The translations under genes and the position numbers were made by a program. A stretch of 64,000 bases of DNA, taken from assembly GCA_017311315.1 (NCBI GenBank), contig CM029660.1:30637410-30701409 (forward strand), in the 5' to 3' direction. Numbering within the stretch: position 1 is the first letter of the stretch; the number at the start of each line of letters is the position of its first letter. This DNA is from Dendrocalamus latiflorus. Taxonomy: Eukaryota > Streptophyta > Magnoliopsida > Poales > Poaceae. This document shows positions 35,461 through 47,177 of the stretch, in pieces. The notes beneath the pieces were generated by a model. The model saw only the letters and a program-made list of their open reading frames with translations. It searched no databases and was not told the DNA's origin.

Positions 35461-35656
35461 CTGTGTCTTTTTTGGTGCGTATATCTGTTGTTTTGGCGCC
35501 TTTGTCCAGTTTGTGGGAGGGGTGGAGTCTCTGTGCAGACTTCTATTGTTTTTGGCGCCTTGTACAATCTGTGGGAGGGGAACAAATATTATGCCAACAC
35601 GTGGAAAGGGGACAGGGAGGGGGATACACAGGGAAATAGGGAAGCTCCATTCGATG

Positions 35657-38600
35657 GAACGTGCTCCATGCGTCTTTACGCTTTCGAAGGAGGAGGCCAC
35701 TTCTAAGGGCCTTTCAATCCGGATTAGGATGGCAGCTTCTATCTTCCGATTGTTGTATTTTGACTGAAATTATGCTATAGTAGCTATTAACTTATTTTGA
35801 GTTAATCAATTAAGGAAAAAAAGAAAAAAAAGAAAAAAAAAGGAAAAACACCATCATATCTCCATGGACAATACAAAAGAAAGGAGAAAAAACTAAAATT
35901 AAGAAGCCGAATCATTCATTCCGGCTTCTGACTTCTGGAAGCCAAGAGGCCGAAATGAACAGGGCCAAACAACTCACTCTTAGGGGCCATATTGAAATGA
36001 CCCTTACTCTTAACTAAATTAAACAATACATTTAACTTAATTAAGAAATAATTAAGAAACCAATGGCGTAATTACAACGTATTCAGTTACATCACTTGCA
36101 AGTGGAGGGAAAATATTACAATAACTAAATACACACAGAGCACAAAGTGATAAAACCAAATCCTAATTAGTTATATTAGTTACAAAATCATAGAAATTAA
36201 AATACAGGATTGCAACATTCATCTTACATTCTCAATTGCATGCATACATGTGTAGTTACATTTCCAATCGTCTAAGTGAATCATTGGTGTCGTGGGTGGG
36301 TTGACACCGAAAACCTGCACTAGATAGATGAAAAACCTAGGAATCCAACAATTCAAGAGAGAATAAAAGAGGAAGAAGAAAATTACCATCAGAACCCATC
36401 CAGTTTGAAATATCGAAACCTAGCACTCATCGGATATCAGAACCATTTGGGGCTGACTGGTACCTCTCGCTTTTGTGTGGCTTCATCATTCGTGTGAAAA
36501 CCAAGCTAACACCCACTTCAAATTTCGCCGACCTTATCTAAACCAGAGGAGAACCAAGCCACAGTGTCAAAATCACCCTAGGGACCTTCGGTCCATAAGG
36601 GTAACCCCTTTTCACCCATCGCATAGAGGCATGACAGGAGGCCAGGGATATGACTGAGCCATGTGAGAGAGAGAGGAGACACCAACAGAGTGAAGAAAAT
36701 AGGGAGAGCTCACTTCACTTTGCCATCCCCGCTCAACTCCCTTCTAGATCCCATCCTCCCCAGCAGCGAGAGCTGAGGGTCGACACCACCAGAGAGTCAT
36801 CGTAGAGGGAGGAGGTGGCATTCGATAGGAGTTGGGGAAGAAAGAAGAGGAGAACGCTACGACTTTAGCGGCTCGGGAGCAATGAACCAATCGAGACTAG
36901 AGGAGGAGAAGTTCAACCACTCAGGAGAGCACGTGGGGGAGGACCACTGCAACCACCATCACTGACCCCTTTCCAACCTGACCAAAATCAAGTAGGCCAT
37001 CCACACCCTTGTCCCTTCCCCCCCCCCCTCATCTCACCACAGAAAGCACCACACATCATGGCAACATCAACAACTGAATAGAATAATAGCATAAGTGAAG
37101 GGGAAATCTAGCTCTCACCTCAGCCGGGTAGAGCAATGATAAGCAATGTCACTGGCTCATGGCAGTGGCAAACCCTCAGATGGCACCGATGCGTACTTAG
37201 CAGGCCGTCATGCTCCCCGGCGCATGTAGACCTCCAAGCTCCGTCACGGTTGCTCAACCGTGGGACACTACCACCGTCACCACCACCACATCCACCTATG
37301 CATAAACAAATAAAAAATGAATCAACCATAAAGAGGTCTCAGTTCTCTACGACATCTAGGAGATAGATAAAATATTTTTAGGAATAAGAAAATCAGAAGA
37401 ATCTTTCTCTCTATTCACTACCAGTCGGCTTCTTCGATTTCTATTAGTTTCTTTTCTTCTTTAATGCAATAGTTATAGTTTTAGCTAGGGATTAGAAGGA
37501 GGAAGCTTTGATTTGGCTGAGCCATGCCCAAATCCACCACCAGCAACACCAGATTTGTCCGGAGGAGGAAGAGAAGAGGAGCGGGAACTATAGGGGAATT
37601 GGCGAAGGGAGGCCAGTGACACCATAGCAAATCGGCACTCGAACCACCAGTGTTGTGCCCAAATTTGCACCGCTAGTGGTAAATCATAGTCAGAGGCGAG
37701 TGACCAAGAGGGGAATCGAGCGAGGGAGGAAAAGGGGAGCTGGCCGTGAGAGTGAGTGAGTATGTGTGTGTGTGTGTGCTGCCGCCGCATGTGTGCGGGT
37801 GTGTTAGGGCAACAAGTGGGCTGGTGTGCATGTGCGTGGGTAGGCCGACATGCAAGTAGGATGACTCGGCTGTGGGCTGGTGTCGGTGGGGTGGGTGGGT
37901 GTGTGTGTGTTGGGCCATTGGGCATTAGTGTGGGCTAGCGGCCAGCTGGCTAGACCGGTTTCACGTAGAAAGTTGGGCCGAGTAGATAGACCGCTGAGGA
38001 CGATAATAGGCTAGAATGGTAAGAAAATAAGTAAATGCAAATAAAATAGCAAGGTTAAATGACTCCCATAAATGTGAAACCTCAAGTGGACTAAATGCCA
38101 TAAGACTAAATAACTACCCATTCATTATATTTTTTATAAACCGTAAAATATGTTTTGTAATGTAGAGGACGAACTAGGCAGGAAGAGTGAACTAATCCTA
38201 CCACAATTGAGATTGAAGCATTCTACGCGTACCAAGGCAAGCTTACCCTTGATCACTTTGATTAGTTATGCTACTTAAGAAAACTAAATTTGTTACATTA
38301 TCTATTATCACCTGATGCATTAAAATACTTTTTAAAAGAAATATGGATAAATGAAGAAGGAAAAATATATCAGAGAAAAGGACAGTTCCGGCTGGATGAG
38401 CAGCTGGACTGCAAGTTATGTAAAATAGGAGGGTAGAGGGTGCTCTGGTTAGGAAAAGTGATGGGCAAGTTAGGGCTCTCTATATATGGTTATAATATAA
38501 AGACTAAACAACTTTTACTCGAGCAAAGAGCTGTAGTTCTAATGTCAACCATCTTCCCATTTTAACGAGCAGAAAATACTACCCTGCAATGTTATTGTTA

Positions 38601-39500
38601 TCTCCACATGGGTACGTAGTATAATTAGGTGAAGAAAACCAGAACTGGTATAGAACTTAAAAGTGGTGGATCCAAAGTAGGCAGAGCTAGAATCAGTATA
38701 ACCAATGACTAGTTCACAGTCGGGTGAGGTGTCCGATGAGGGTAAGAAACCACCCCAGGCCGCCGACTATAACTAGTTGGGTGAAGATATAATAACAGAA
38801 TTAGAGAAAACATTCTGCACTCTGAATTTAGCACTATATATAAGGAAATGCGAAAGACCCAGTCTCAAAGAACTCAGAGTAGCTCTGGGTAAAGTGACAC
38901 ACGCCTGTGTAGTACTAAATAAATAATGAATTCATGCATATCTCCTAGATTGAAAGCTACCAGGACTGCTAAGGGTCTTTCTCTTCACCGGAGTAACTAG
39001 TAGCATTTGAAATACTAAGACTTGCACATCCTCACTTTAATTTGATAACATATTTTATGAAGAAAGAAGAGATAGAAAATGAATTGATGATAAATGGATA
39101 AGTAATACAATTATATTGTTGCTATTAATGCTTGCTGAGTATATTGTACTCACCATTGCTATTAAATTTCTTTATTAGATCTCAGTCCGACCGAAGAATA
39201 CTTCGAGTGGGACGTGTGGTATATAGGTTTTGAGGATGCCACGTGGGACAAGGGTGATCGTGCTTAGGACCAGAGCGAGGTGGATGCCCTATTCATGGTT
39301 GGGACAAATAGGCGACCTTTAGTGTCTCGTCTTCGTGAGATAATGTATATAAATAATTTGTATCTCCTTTTTGTACCTGGTATTTATTCTAAAGATCTTA
39401 CTCTGAGTGGCTAGCTATTGTAATAATGTACACTGTTTAGTTATTGTTCTGTTGCATAACTATACTAAGACTTATTATTTCTTAAGATATTGAATTTAGG
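35657..39500. other. intergenic DNA, no gene recognised
   Basis: No open frame here matches a known family. Visible items are an A/G-rich run at 35813-35845, a C run at 37019-37028 and TG-rich microsatellite stretches at 37760-37780 and 37895-37910. A short frame near 39181-39300 (YFEWDVWYIGFEDATWDKG) looks protein-like and ends at a TAG, but could not be named. Confidence 0.4.
37750..37915. repeat. TG-rich microsatellite zone
   Basis: Runs of (TG)n at 37760-37780 and 37895-37910 with intervening GTGGGTG words produce artificial His/Thr-rich frames on the minus strand. Confidence 0.85.
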
Positions 39501-39780
39501 TGGTGATCGGTTCGGCTGAAAGCCTCATGGCTTATGGCTGAAAACACTGTAGCTGGCTGAAAAAAGCACTGTAGCTGACAGAGGCTTATTTAGCATAATT
39601 AAATTTAAAAAAATTAAAAATATAAAAAATATGTTAGCCCATTACGTATAATACAAACAAATACGGGAAAAAAGAACCGGCAAAAAAGCTCAACAAAAAG
39701 CCAAAAGTTCAGAAAAAGATAAAACTTATAAATAGTGAAAAATAAGTTAGAAGCCGAAGTCGAAGCCGAGTTGATCAGGA
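39501..39780. mobile_element. MITE, family A copy 3
   Basis: The left end GGTGATCGGTTCGGCTGAA and the inverted right end CCTGATCAACTCGGCTTCG match imperfectly. The core is nearly the same as in the copy at 57730-58012. It lies about 0.9 kb upstream of the KRP gene. Confidence 0.82.
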
Positions 39781-40341
39781 CCTAGAGAATAATGATCTGT
39801 TGTTCGGTACCAAGTTCTGAGGACAAGGACAGTGAAGTAACGTAACCTCCCGTCCGGCGCGTCACGTTACAACGGTGCAGCATTTACTCGGCCAATTAAG
39901 CCCCCGGCCGGGGCCGTCACGCCTCACGCCCACCCAGCCTTGCGACCCAAGTTTTAAATTCAAAATTCAAACGCCGGCCCAGCCCCAACCGTCCGATCCC
40001 CTCGCACACGTGGCGCCCACTCGATCGTAAAGGGCGCCCGGCATCACACGGCTCCGGCGAACGCCTGCACGCCGTAACGGCCCGGTAACCCTTCCGTCCC
40101 GCAATTATTACGTCCGTTTCCGCAGATTTAAAGCGCCGCCGTCGCCTCACGGCAGCTAGGCCTGGCTAGGTGGCCGCGCGCTCACGTGCCCCCCAACGAC
40201 CGGATCCAGGTCGATCACGGCGCCGTCGGGCCCGGAGGGAACGCGTCAGCCGTTGGATCCGGATCTGATCTCCCCCGCGCCTGCGGTACTTGTACGCACA
40301 CGCGAGCACCAGAGGCTTGCCGTGGCTCAAACGGTGGGTTT
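39781..40341 (+). promoter_or_regulatory. GC-rich upstream region of the KRP gene
   Basis: The composition switches to GC-rich after the MITE. Two CACGTG-core elements are visible: CACGTGGC (ABRE-like) at 40007-40014 and CACGTG (G-box) at 40183-40188. No clear TATA box was seen in this part. Assignment to KRP rests on position and orientation; no transcription start can be read from the sequence. Confidence 0.45.
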
Positions 40342-40581
40342 TGTTAGAACCTGACGATCAGTTCTATTTCTTTGTTAATATAAAATCAAATTAATTATAG
40401 AAAATAGAAAATAGTAGATTAAAATACAGAGAGGTAGAAAGAACTTCTGATTTTTCTTTATTATTTTCTTTCTGATTTTGTATACAAAATAACTAATAAT
40501 ACTCTTTATTTATAACTTAGTGGTGAGATATTTATCATAGTGCAAAATTTCAAACCCAGTTCTAGATTTCCCAACAGGTTA
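40337..40581. mobile_element. probable short solo LTR just upstream of KRP
   Basis: The segment 40342-40576 begins TGTTAGAACC, ends TTCCCAACA, and is AT-rich inside an otherwise GC-rich promoter. It is flanked by GGTTT (40337-40341) and GGTTA (40577-40581), a 5-bp target duplication with one difference. It contains TTTATTTATAA at about 40505-40515, a TATA-like sequence. The size (235 bp) fits a TRIM/SMART-type or other short LTR. Orientation is unknown. Confidence 0.7.
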
Positions 40582-40701
40582 TTCCGTGTGCGGTGCGGTG
40601 CGGGAGCTCTTTCTTAAGCATGTGAGCGAGGGGAGAAGTGGGGGGCAGGCAAACGGCCAAAGCGACGGTTTTTTTCCTTTCTTTCTCGGACGGGGAAGTA
40701 C

Positions 40702-41795
40702 ATGAGGAAGTGCAGGGGCGCAGCGGGGAATAAGCCGCCGGCCGTGGAGCTCCGCGCGCAGGTGGTGCTCGGCGCCCGCACGCGGTCCCGCGCCGCGGCC
40801 GACGCGGGGGCCACCGCGGCCAAGAGGAGGAAGGCGACGACGGCTCGCGTGCAGGGAGAGGGGTTGAGGCGTGACGACGACGCGGCGGGGTGCTACCTCC
40901 ATCTCCGGAGCAGGAGGCTGTTCATGGCGGCGGCCGCGGGGCTGGCGCCGCGGGGTCCGGGAGCGGAGGAGGCTCCGCCGGCTGCGGCGCAGGCAGATCC
41001 TGGGGCTTCCAGGGAGGCGGTCATGGCCGGGATCTCGCGGTGCTCCAGCGTGGCGTCGTCGGTGGACGTGGCTGCTAGGGAGAGGAGCGGTGGCGAGGTG
41101 GAGGTGAGTGGGAACCCTAGAATTCTTCCGTACGTGAATTCGAGATGTTCGCTCGCTTCTGCTGCTGAGTTCCGAGATCATTTTGGTTCTGGTTTCTTGG
41201 TCTACACTACAGGCGTGCGAGGATCGCGGCGTGGAGAGCTCCGTCAGCGACTCCGGGTGCGACCGGGAGTGGTGAGTTCCAAATGAAATTCCGCGGAATT
41301 CTGCTGAGTTACGCATTCTTTCCTACCCTTGACGTGATTTTGCTTATGGGTTTCAACTGAATCCTGGTAATTCAGGAGGGAGACGACGCCGTCGAGCCGG
41401 CCGCCGGGAGATTTCAGCGACCTGGAGTCGAGTCGAGCAGCGGACGAGCAAACGCACCATCGCCGGAGGTGTTTGCCCACAACGACGACGACCTCGGCGG
41501 CGTTTCACGCAGCTGCGAGAGCAAGGATGCCACCGGCAGCAGAGATCGAGGAGTTCTTCGCCGCCGCGGAGAAGGCCGAGGCCGAACGCTTCGCCGCCAA
41601 GTAAGTGGAAATTTACCGTGGGTGCAAACATAGCTTCCACAGCCGCATACACATTTCTCCACTCGTCATCGTCTCACGAGTCACAACCGCCGCGCCAACG
41701 TTGTCCTCCTCCTCCTCAGGTACAACTTCGACGTCGTGCGCGGCGTGCCGTTCAACACCGGCCGGTTCGAGTGGACCCCGGTGGCCGGCGGTTGA
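40702..41795 (+). CDS. KRP: KRP/ICK-type cyclin-dependent kinase inhibitor (four exons)
   Basis: Exons are 40702-41103, 41213-41271, 41376-41600 and 41720-41795; all three introns have GT-AG borders and the phases join without a stop, giving 253 residues from the first ATG. The N-terminus (MRKCRGAAG), the central CYLHLRSRRLFM motif, VESSVSDSG and the C-terminal block (EIEEFFAAAEKAEAERFAAKYNFD, then RGVPF and GRFEWTPV, split by the last intron) are KRP hallmarks. The C-terminal block binds and inhibits CDK-cyclin complexes in the nucleus, slowing the cell cycle. Family members normally start MGKYM; here the codon that would be that ATG, at 40690-40692, is ACG, followed by GGG AAG TAC and the ATG at 40702. 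Either initiation moves to Met5 or ACG is used. All else looks intact. A probable solo LTR ends 125 bp before the start. Confidence 0.93.
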
Positions 41796-43064
41796 GGAGG
41801 AAGCATGCAAAGCGGAAGCCCAAAAGCGGCGGCGTAGAAAGGGAAGGCCAAGCGTGGGAAAGAGATGCTCCCAAAGGAAAACAGTAAAGAGGAGAAAAGG
41901 CGGAGAAATTAAAAAAAAAGGAAGCATCTTAGCCGAGGCAATATTTTTCTCGACTCTCACTCTAAATCCGACTTGTTAAAAATGTGTCGTAGCGCCTGCC
42001 TCTAAAATTTCTTATTCTTTAGGCCATCGCAACAGAAACGTTGTGTGCTCCTGTTTCTGTTTTCGGTGGTATCTTGGGATGGCATTCAATGTACAGCCGC
42101 AGCTGCAGCTGCACTGCAACAGCTAACCACCGCCACCATCTTTTGCAGCTCCTGCCTCTCTCAGATTCTCGGTCATTGAGTCTATTTTTTTTAGTTTCAG
42201 CATATGGCTTCTAAGTTGGAAATGAAAGAAAGTAGAAAGTAAGAGGAACTCATGTACGATTTTAACTGATATAAATAAAGTTGCTATAGTATATGCTATA
42301 ATTAACTTATAGATCTTATTTTAAAAAGATACTCTATTTAAGAATTAATTACTATAGAAAAACTAAAAAATCGTTTTTAAGAGTGCCGCTTCTCACACAG
42401 AGCACAGGCGCAGCACCTCGGTTCTAGTTCTTTACACGTTGTCATTTCGTCCGCGGGCTGGCAATCCACTGCTGCAGAATTCCATCGTCTAGACATATAG
42501 CGCGTCAGATCAAGCTCAAGCCGCGGATTGTTTCGAATGCTTCGTGCCTTTGCCACTGAGTGAACTTGCAGTCTAGGTAATTAACCATCTACAGGGAAGA
42601 GACGCAGGCACACACAGCAGGTCAGCAGCAGTATATACGGTGCCATGATGTTATCCATGGCGTGCCGTGAAGAGAAGGTTAGGTGAGGGGCCGAGGCCGG
42701 CCTGTCGCGCGCCCACCAATGGAAGCTGCCCGGCTTGCCGCCTGCATGCACAATGAAGAAGAAGGGAATAAGTTAAGGGGGGTGAACCTTGATTACAGCG
42801 CGTAGCATGGGAATTAAACATGTGTTACGAGGAGATGCATGGTTTGGGATCTGGCGCACAATTGCACATGGGGTCAGGGATAAGGCGAGCAAGATCTAGA
42901 GGTGGCGGAGATGGGGAGGGGAGGAGGGAGGAAAGAAGGAATATATGTTGCTTTCCATTGGGTTCTGGGCCTGTGGTTACTGATTAGCAAGAACTGCTAG
43001 TTCTACTGATGCTCGTGCCACTGGATATATGTTGCATGATTGGGGGCAGATAGATGCTCGTGCC
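41796..43064. other. KRP 3' flank and intergenic DNA
   Basis: The first 200 bases probably hold the KRP 3' untranslated region; the poly-A run at 41911-41919 is genomic and not a processed tail. No other gene was recognised up to the hAT element. Confidence 0.45.
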
Positions 43065-43072
43065 ACTGCATG

Positions 43073-46000
43073 CAGAGGCGGAGCCAGGATTTGAATACAG
43101 GGGAGCAATGGACAAGCCAAAGTCGAAATGATAGCCATGCTAGCTGGTTTTTGTCACATATAATAGTAACATGTTTCACAAGTCTTAACCAAAACAAGAT
43201 TACATATCTATAATCTTAAATTTAGCTCTACGACTAGCAGCAAGATCATAGGCTGTAATAATATCATCAGTACTAATTGATGTAGCCAATTCCTTCTCAA
43301 TATAAATTACCAAACAATCTCGCAGAAATCCATCTCCCATTGTACATCTAAGACGTGTCTTCGCAAGTTTCATAGCTGAAAAGCATCTTTCGGTGGTTGC
43401 CGTTGATACTGGAAGAGTTAATACTAATCTTAACAACCTGTCCACCATAGGATAAGATGAATATTTACCTGTTTTAAATAGTCCACTTGTTAGATCAGCA
43501 AGTGTTGATAATTCCTTTAGTTCTAGATGGTTGCATACATCAATTTGAAAATGTGGCAGCTGACACTCCAATTGAGCTCTTTCTTGACTTGAGAAATCAG
43601 CAGGATAATATTTTTCCACAAGAGTGCATATATTTTCTATATTGAATGTGTCTAGCCTTGGATCCAAAGAAGCACAAAGGGACAAAAGCTCTGTCGCTTG
43701 AGAACTAAATCGATCTTCTAACTCTGCTAGTTGTTGATCAATTGCAACATTAAACACATCTACTTTGTAATGGTGAAAGACTGTGGTGTTGTCATTCTTG
43801 TTTCGAGATTTAGTCACATCAACATACCTGCAAATGGGAGAATACGGATTGATTGATGAACAAGTGCAATTTTATAAAAAGAATAAATATGATGTAGCTT
43901 TCATAGTAAAATTATTTGGGGGAAAACATACCTCTTACTCAGATCTGGAATATCAATCTCGTGCTTCCCACAAAATAATTTGACCTCCTCAAGAAGAGGT
44001 TCCCAACCATTACTTCGCAACTCAGCAAGCAACACTTTTGTGGTAGAAACAGAATCCACCGCATTTAAGATATCAATATTCTTCTTTTGGAGTGTCTGGC
44101 ACAACACATCAGTGATCTTCATAATCTTTTCCATTAGGAGTAGAATAAACACAAAATCAAATGTGACAATGATCCGTAAGGCACCACTGGCATCTCCCCG
44201 AGAATACTTTGAAACTGAACGATCATTAGCAATGCTGCGTAGGACTGAAATTGTGGCACCAAACATCTTCTTCAAGCTTAGAATTGACCTGTAGTGGGAA
44301 CTCCATCTCGTGTCCCCTGGCCTTTGTAGGGAGGAAACTTGATTTGCCCCTCTCCCTGTGTCAAGCTCTCCCAATTCAATCTGATGGGCAATTTCCTCTG
44401 CTTGATTTGCTAGCAACTCATCATTGCGCTTAGGAGAAGCACTAACAACATTTATGATGAAATTTGCATGCTGAAAAAAATTGTGTACCTCATGTACCTC
44501 CCTTGATGCTGCTACAAGGGCCAACTGAAGCTGATGAGCCATGCAATGAATATAATATGCATACGGGCACTCGTTGAGAATTAGAGCTTTCAATCCATTC
44601 CACTCTCCTCGCATGTTACTAGCCCCATCATAACCTTGACCTCTTATATCTTGTATACTTAGGCCATTAGCTGAGAGGACAGCACAAATTGACTCTTTAA
44701 GTGTCAAAGCAGTAGTATCACTTACATGGATTAGATCAAGGAAACACTCTTTTATAAGTCCTTCCTTGTTGACAAATCGGACGACTATCGCCATTTGCTC
44801 TTTCTTGGACTCATCTCGAGCTTCATCAACCATTATGCAAAATTTGCTATTTCCAATTTCTTCTCTAATTGATTTCTGTACTTTTCGAGCAAGTATGCTT
44901 AGAATTTCCTTTTGGACATCGGGTGAAGTGTATTTTGCATTTTTGGGAGCATTTTCTAACACAACCTCATTAACCTCCTTGTTATATGAAGCCAAAAGCT
45001 TGAGCATCTCAAGAAAATTACCCCTGTTTAAAGAACCTGGAGATTCATCATGGCCTCTAAAGGGACAACCTTGAAATGTCAACCACCTAAGTACAGAAAG
45101 AAAGCAAGTTAAATTTAAATACCTCAGAAACTCTAGTTGTTAAAAAAAGACATGAGAAATTGTTCTTGTTACCTAAGGCAATCAATCGAAGTCGCAAGCC
45201 TTCGTCTCCCTGTTGCAACCATTATCTCTTTTTGCTAAACAATCACATTGTCAATTTGAGCCATTGTGTTCTTAAGATTATTAAAACACTGAACTGAATA
45301 ATTATGGGCAGAGCTAGCATCCCCCATGTGTTTTAGAAAAGAACATTCATTTCCGCAGTTAACTTTCTTCCAGTTCTGAAACCCCTTTACTATGAATGTA
45401 TCTGATCCAACTTTCCCAATTGGCTTCTTGGAAAATAAAAAACATGGCAGACAGTAAGCACGATTTGTATGAGGTGAATATTCTAGCCAAGTAAATTGCT
45501 TGAACCAATTACTCTGAAATCAACGATGATGAGCTAATTCACTAAGTGGGTAGTCTGCTAACACAGGTTGATATGGACCCTCTGAAATATAAAATCTTCG
45601 AGCTTCATCTTGTTGATCAGATGGAATTTCCAATATTTGAACACGTTTACCAGGGTCTCTCTCAAATCTAGTAGCTGCAACTGGTGGATGCTCGGCAACC
45701 TCGACTTCGATTGGTTCAGCGGTAGCATCAGCACTACTCTGATTATTAGGATTTTGTACATGATCATTATGAGTTTCCCCTTCCAAGTTAGGAGCTTCAG
45801 CTGCCACTTCCACATTACTCTGTAAGCCTCGGCTTGCAATGGCTACAATACAATTAGCACTTGGGCCAATCGGCTTAAAAAAGCTATTGATGGTCTTTCT
45901 CTTCTTTATAATGTCTAAAATTGAAAAGGAAAATTTAGACGAGGATGAATATCACTGGATGTCTCATATCTGATTATAGATTACGGCCTTACGGGATTAG

Positions 46001-46424
46001 TGGATTACCTGCTGGCTGCTGCAGAGTATTTGGACGGCGGCGTGGCGCGGCGTCTGCCGTCTGGCGTCAAGTCCGAATGTCCGATCTCCTAGTCCGGCAG
46101 GCGGCAGCGCAGCGATGTCCGACGAACTGGCGGCGAAGGAGAAGACGAACAGTCGAATAGCCACGACGCTTGACGCTTCGTATTCGAGCAGCTAATAGCC
46201 TAATACGTACAGGACCAGCTAGATAGGCTTAAATGGCTAAACGGAAATGCTTCGATGGCTAAATGGGCTGATTTTATTGGGCCTCAAAGATATATACTTA
46301 ACCATTTGGAATGAATGGGAGGGGCTGAATAGAAAATACGTACATGTATACTACCTATATACTAAAGGATTAGTAGCGTGTCAGGGGGTGCCAGGCCCCC
46401 CGTGCCCCCCTCCCTCCGCCACTG
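43073..46424 (-). mobile_element. complete hAT transposon, 3.35 kb
   Basis: The ends are CAGAGGCGGAGCC on the left and, inverted, CAGTGGCGGAGGG on the right. A perfect 8-bp target duplication ACTGCATG lies at 43065-43072 and 46425-46432. The interior holds a minus-strand hAT transposase gene with zinc finger, core and dimerisation region. The intact duplication suggests moderate age. Confidence 0.96.
43200..45914 (-). pseudogene. hAT transposase (TTF-type zinc finger, hAT dimerisation domain), two nonsense codons
   Basis: Coding exons are about 45914-45173, 45086-43932 and 43827-43200, with GT-AG introns at 45087-45172 and 43828-43931. The N-terminus has a basic RKTINSFFKPIG motif, then the DPGKR/YISEGPYQP region that precedes the TTF-type zinc finger (WLEYSPHTNRAYCLPCFLF). 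The core shows FCIMVDEARDESKKEQ and GQGYDGASNMRG, and the C-terminus carries the hAT dimerisation block (LVLTLPVSTATTERCFSAMK). TGA at 45520-45522 and TAG at 45235-45237 interrupt exon 1; the other exons are open. The true start codon is not evident and may lie in a further 5' exon near 46000-46150, where GC-rich sequence precedes it. Confidence 0.92.
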
Positions 46425-46432
46425 ACTGCATG

Positions 46433-46566
46433 TTGCCTTCAAGCCCTTCCATGCTGGGCTTTTAATGTGTGGTTACATGTTTGGTTCTGACTTCTTGAGT
46501 TGTTTTGGATCTAGTTCAGTTTAGAGCAGGTGCTGACTGTCCCTTCTATCAGACAGACCCCCTCTC
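46433..46566. other. spacer between hAT element and MITE
   Basis: Nothing recognisable was seen in this short gap. Confidence 0.4.
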
Positions 46567-47177
46567 TTCTCTGCTAAGAAAATTGATGATTTGCCATCTT
46601 CAAGAATGGGCTTCGCATTTTTGCCACTCTCAACGTTGGCTTCGCAAAAATGCCATGTAGTACATTAATCCCTTGATTAGTATGCCATTTCATCCCTTTA
46701 ATTTATTTTCTTTTTCTAATTTCAGGGACTAGAAAAGACCCTTCTACCCCTGGCTAATTCCTCTTCTTTGTAATATCGGGACGGGAGGGTCTTTTTATGG
46801 TTTGGTGCCATGCCATGCAGCACGTATTTGTATAAAAATCCATAATATAATTATTGAGCTAAAATAATAAACAAATGCATATCACAGCCATAGTATCATC
46901 TCACAAATCTAAAGTCGAGAATAAAAGGAGTTCATCTCACATCCATAGTATGAGAATAAAAAGAAGCTCATCTCACAAATTAGCCAGGGGTAGAAGGGTC
47001 TTTTCCAGTCCCTGAAATTAGAAAAAGAAAAAGAAAATGAATTAAAGGGATGAAATGGCATACTAATCAAGGGATTAATGTACTACATGGCATTTTTGTG
47101 AAGCCAACGTTGAGAGTGGCAAAAGTGCGAAGCCCATTCTTGAAGATGGCAAATCATCAATTTTCTCCTTCTCTGCT
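46567..47177. mobile_element. Mutator-type MITE with ~190-bp inverted arms
   Basis: The element is 46576-47168. Arms at 46576-46765 and about 46980-47168 are almost perfect inverted copies (for example AAAATTGATGATTTGCC and CTTCTACCCCTGGCTAA). A perfect 9-bp duplication TTCTCTGCT lies at 46567-46575 and 47169-47177. Long arms plus a 9-bp duplication are diagnostic for the Mutator superfamily. The ~215-bp centre has no gene. Confidence 0.94.

Larger units (their letters stand above)
31006..35656 (-). mobile_element. Mutator-like element (MULE) with FAR1-like transposase
   Basis: Inverted ends of about 70-90 bp share GAATGGAGCTTCC, GTGTATCCCCCTC and CTGTCCCCTTTCC (left 31010-31080; right, inverted, 35575-35652). 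Between them lies a minus-strand FAR1/MULE-type transposase pseudogene reading from the right end inwards, and beyond its 3' end a GC-rich block. The exact outer boundaries and a 9-bp target duplication could not be fixed by eye. Confidence 0.8.

Noticed and set aside
35074..35700. 208-residue minus-strand frame
   Set aside because: Made of TTTTGGCTGATATGAG-type repeats and the MULE terminal repeat.
37485..37925. His/Thr/Pro-rich minus-strand frame
   Set aside because: Product of TG microsatellite sequence.
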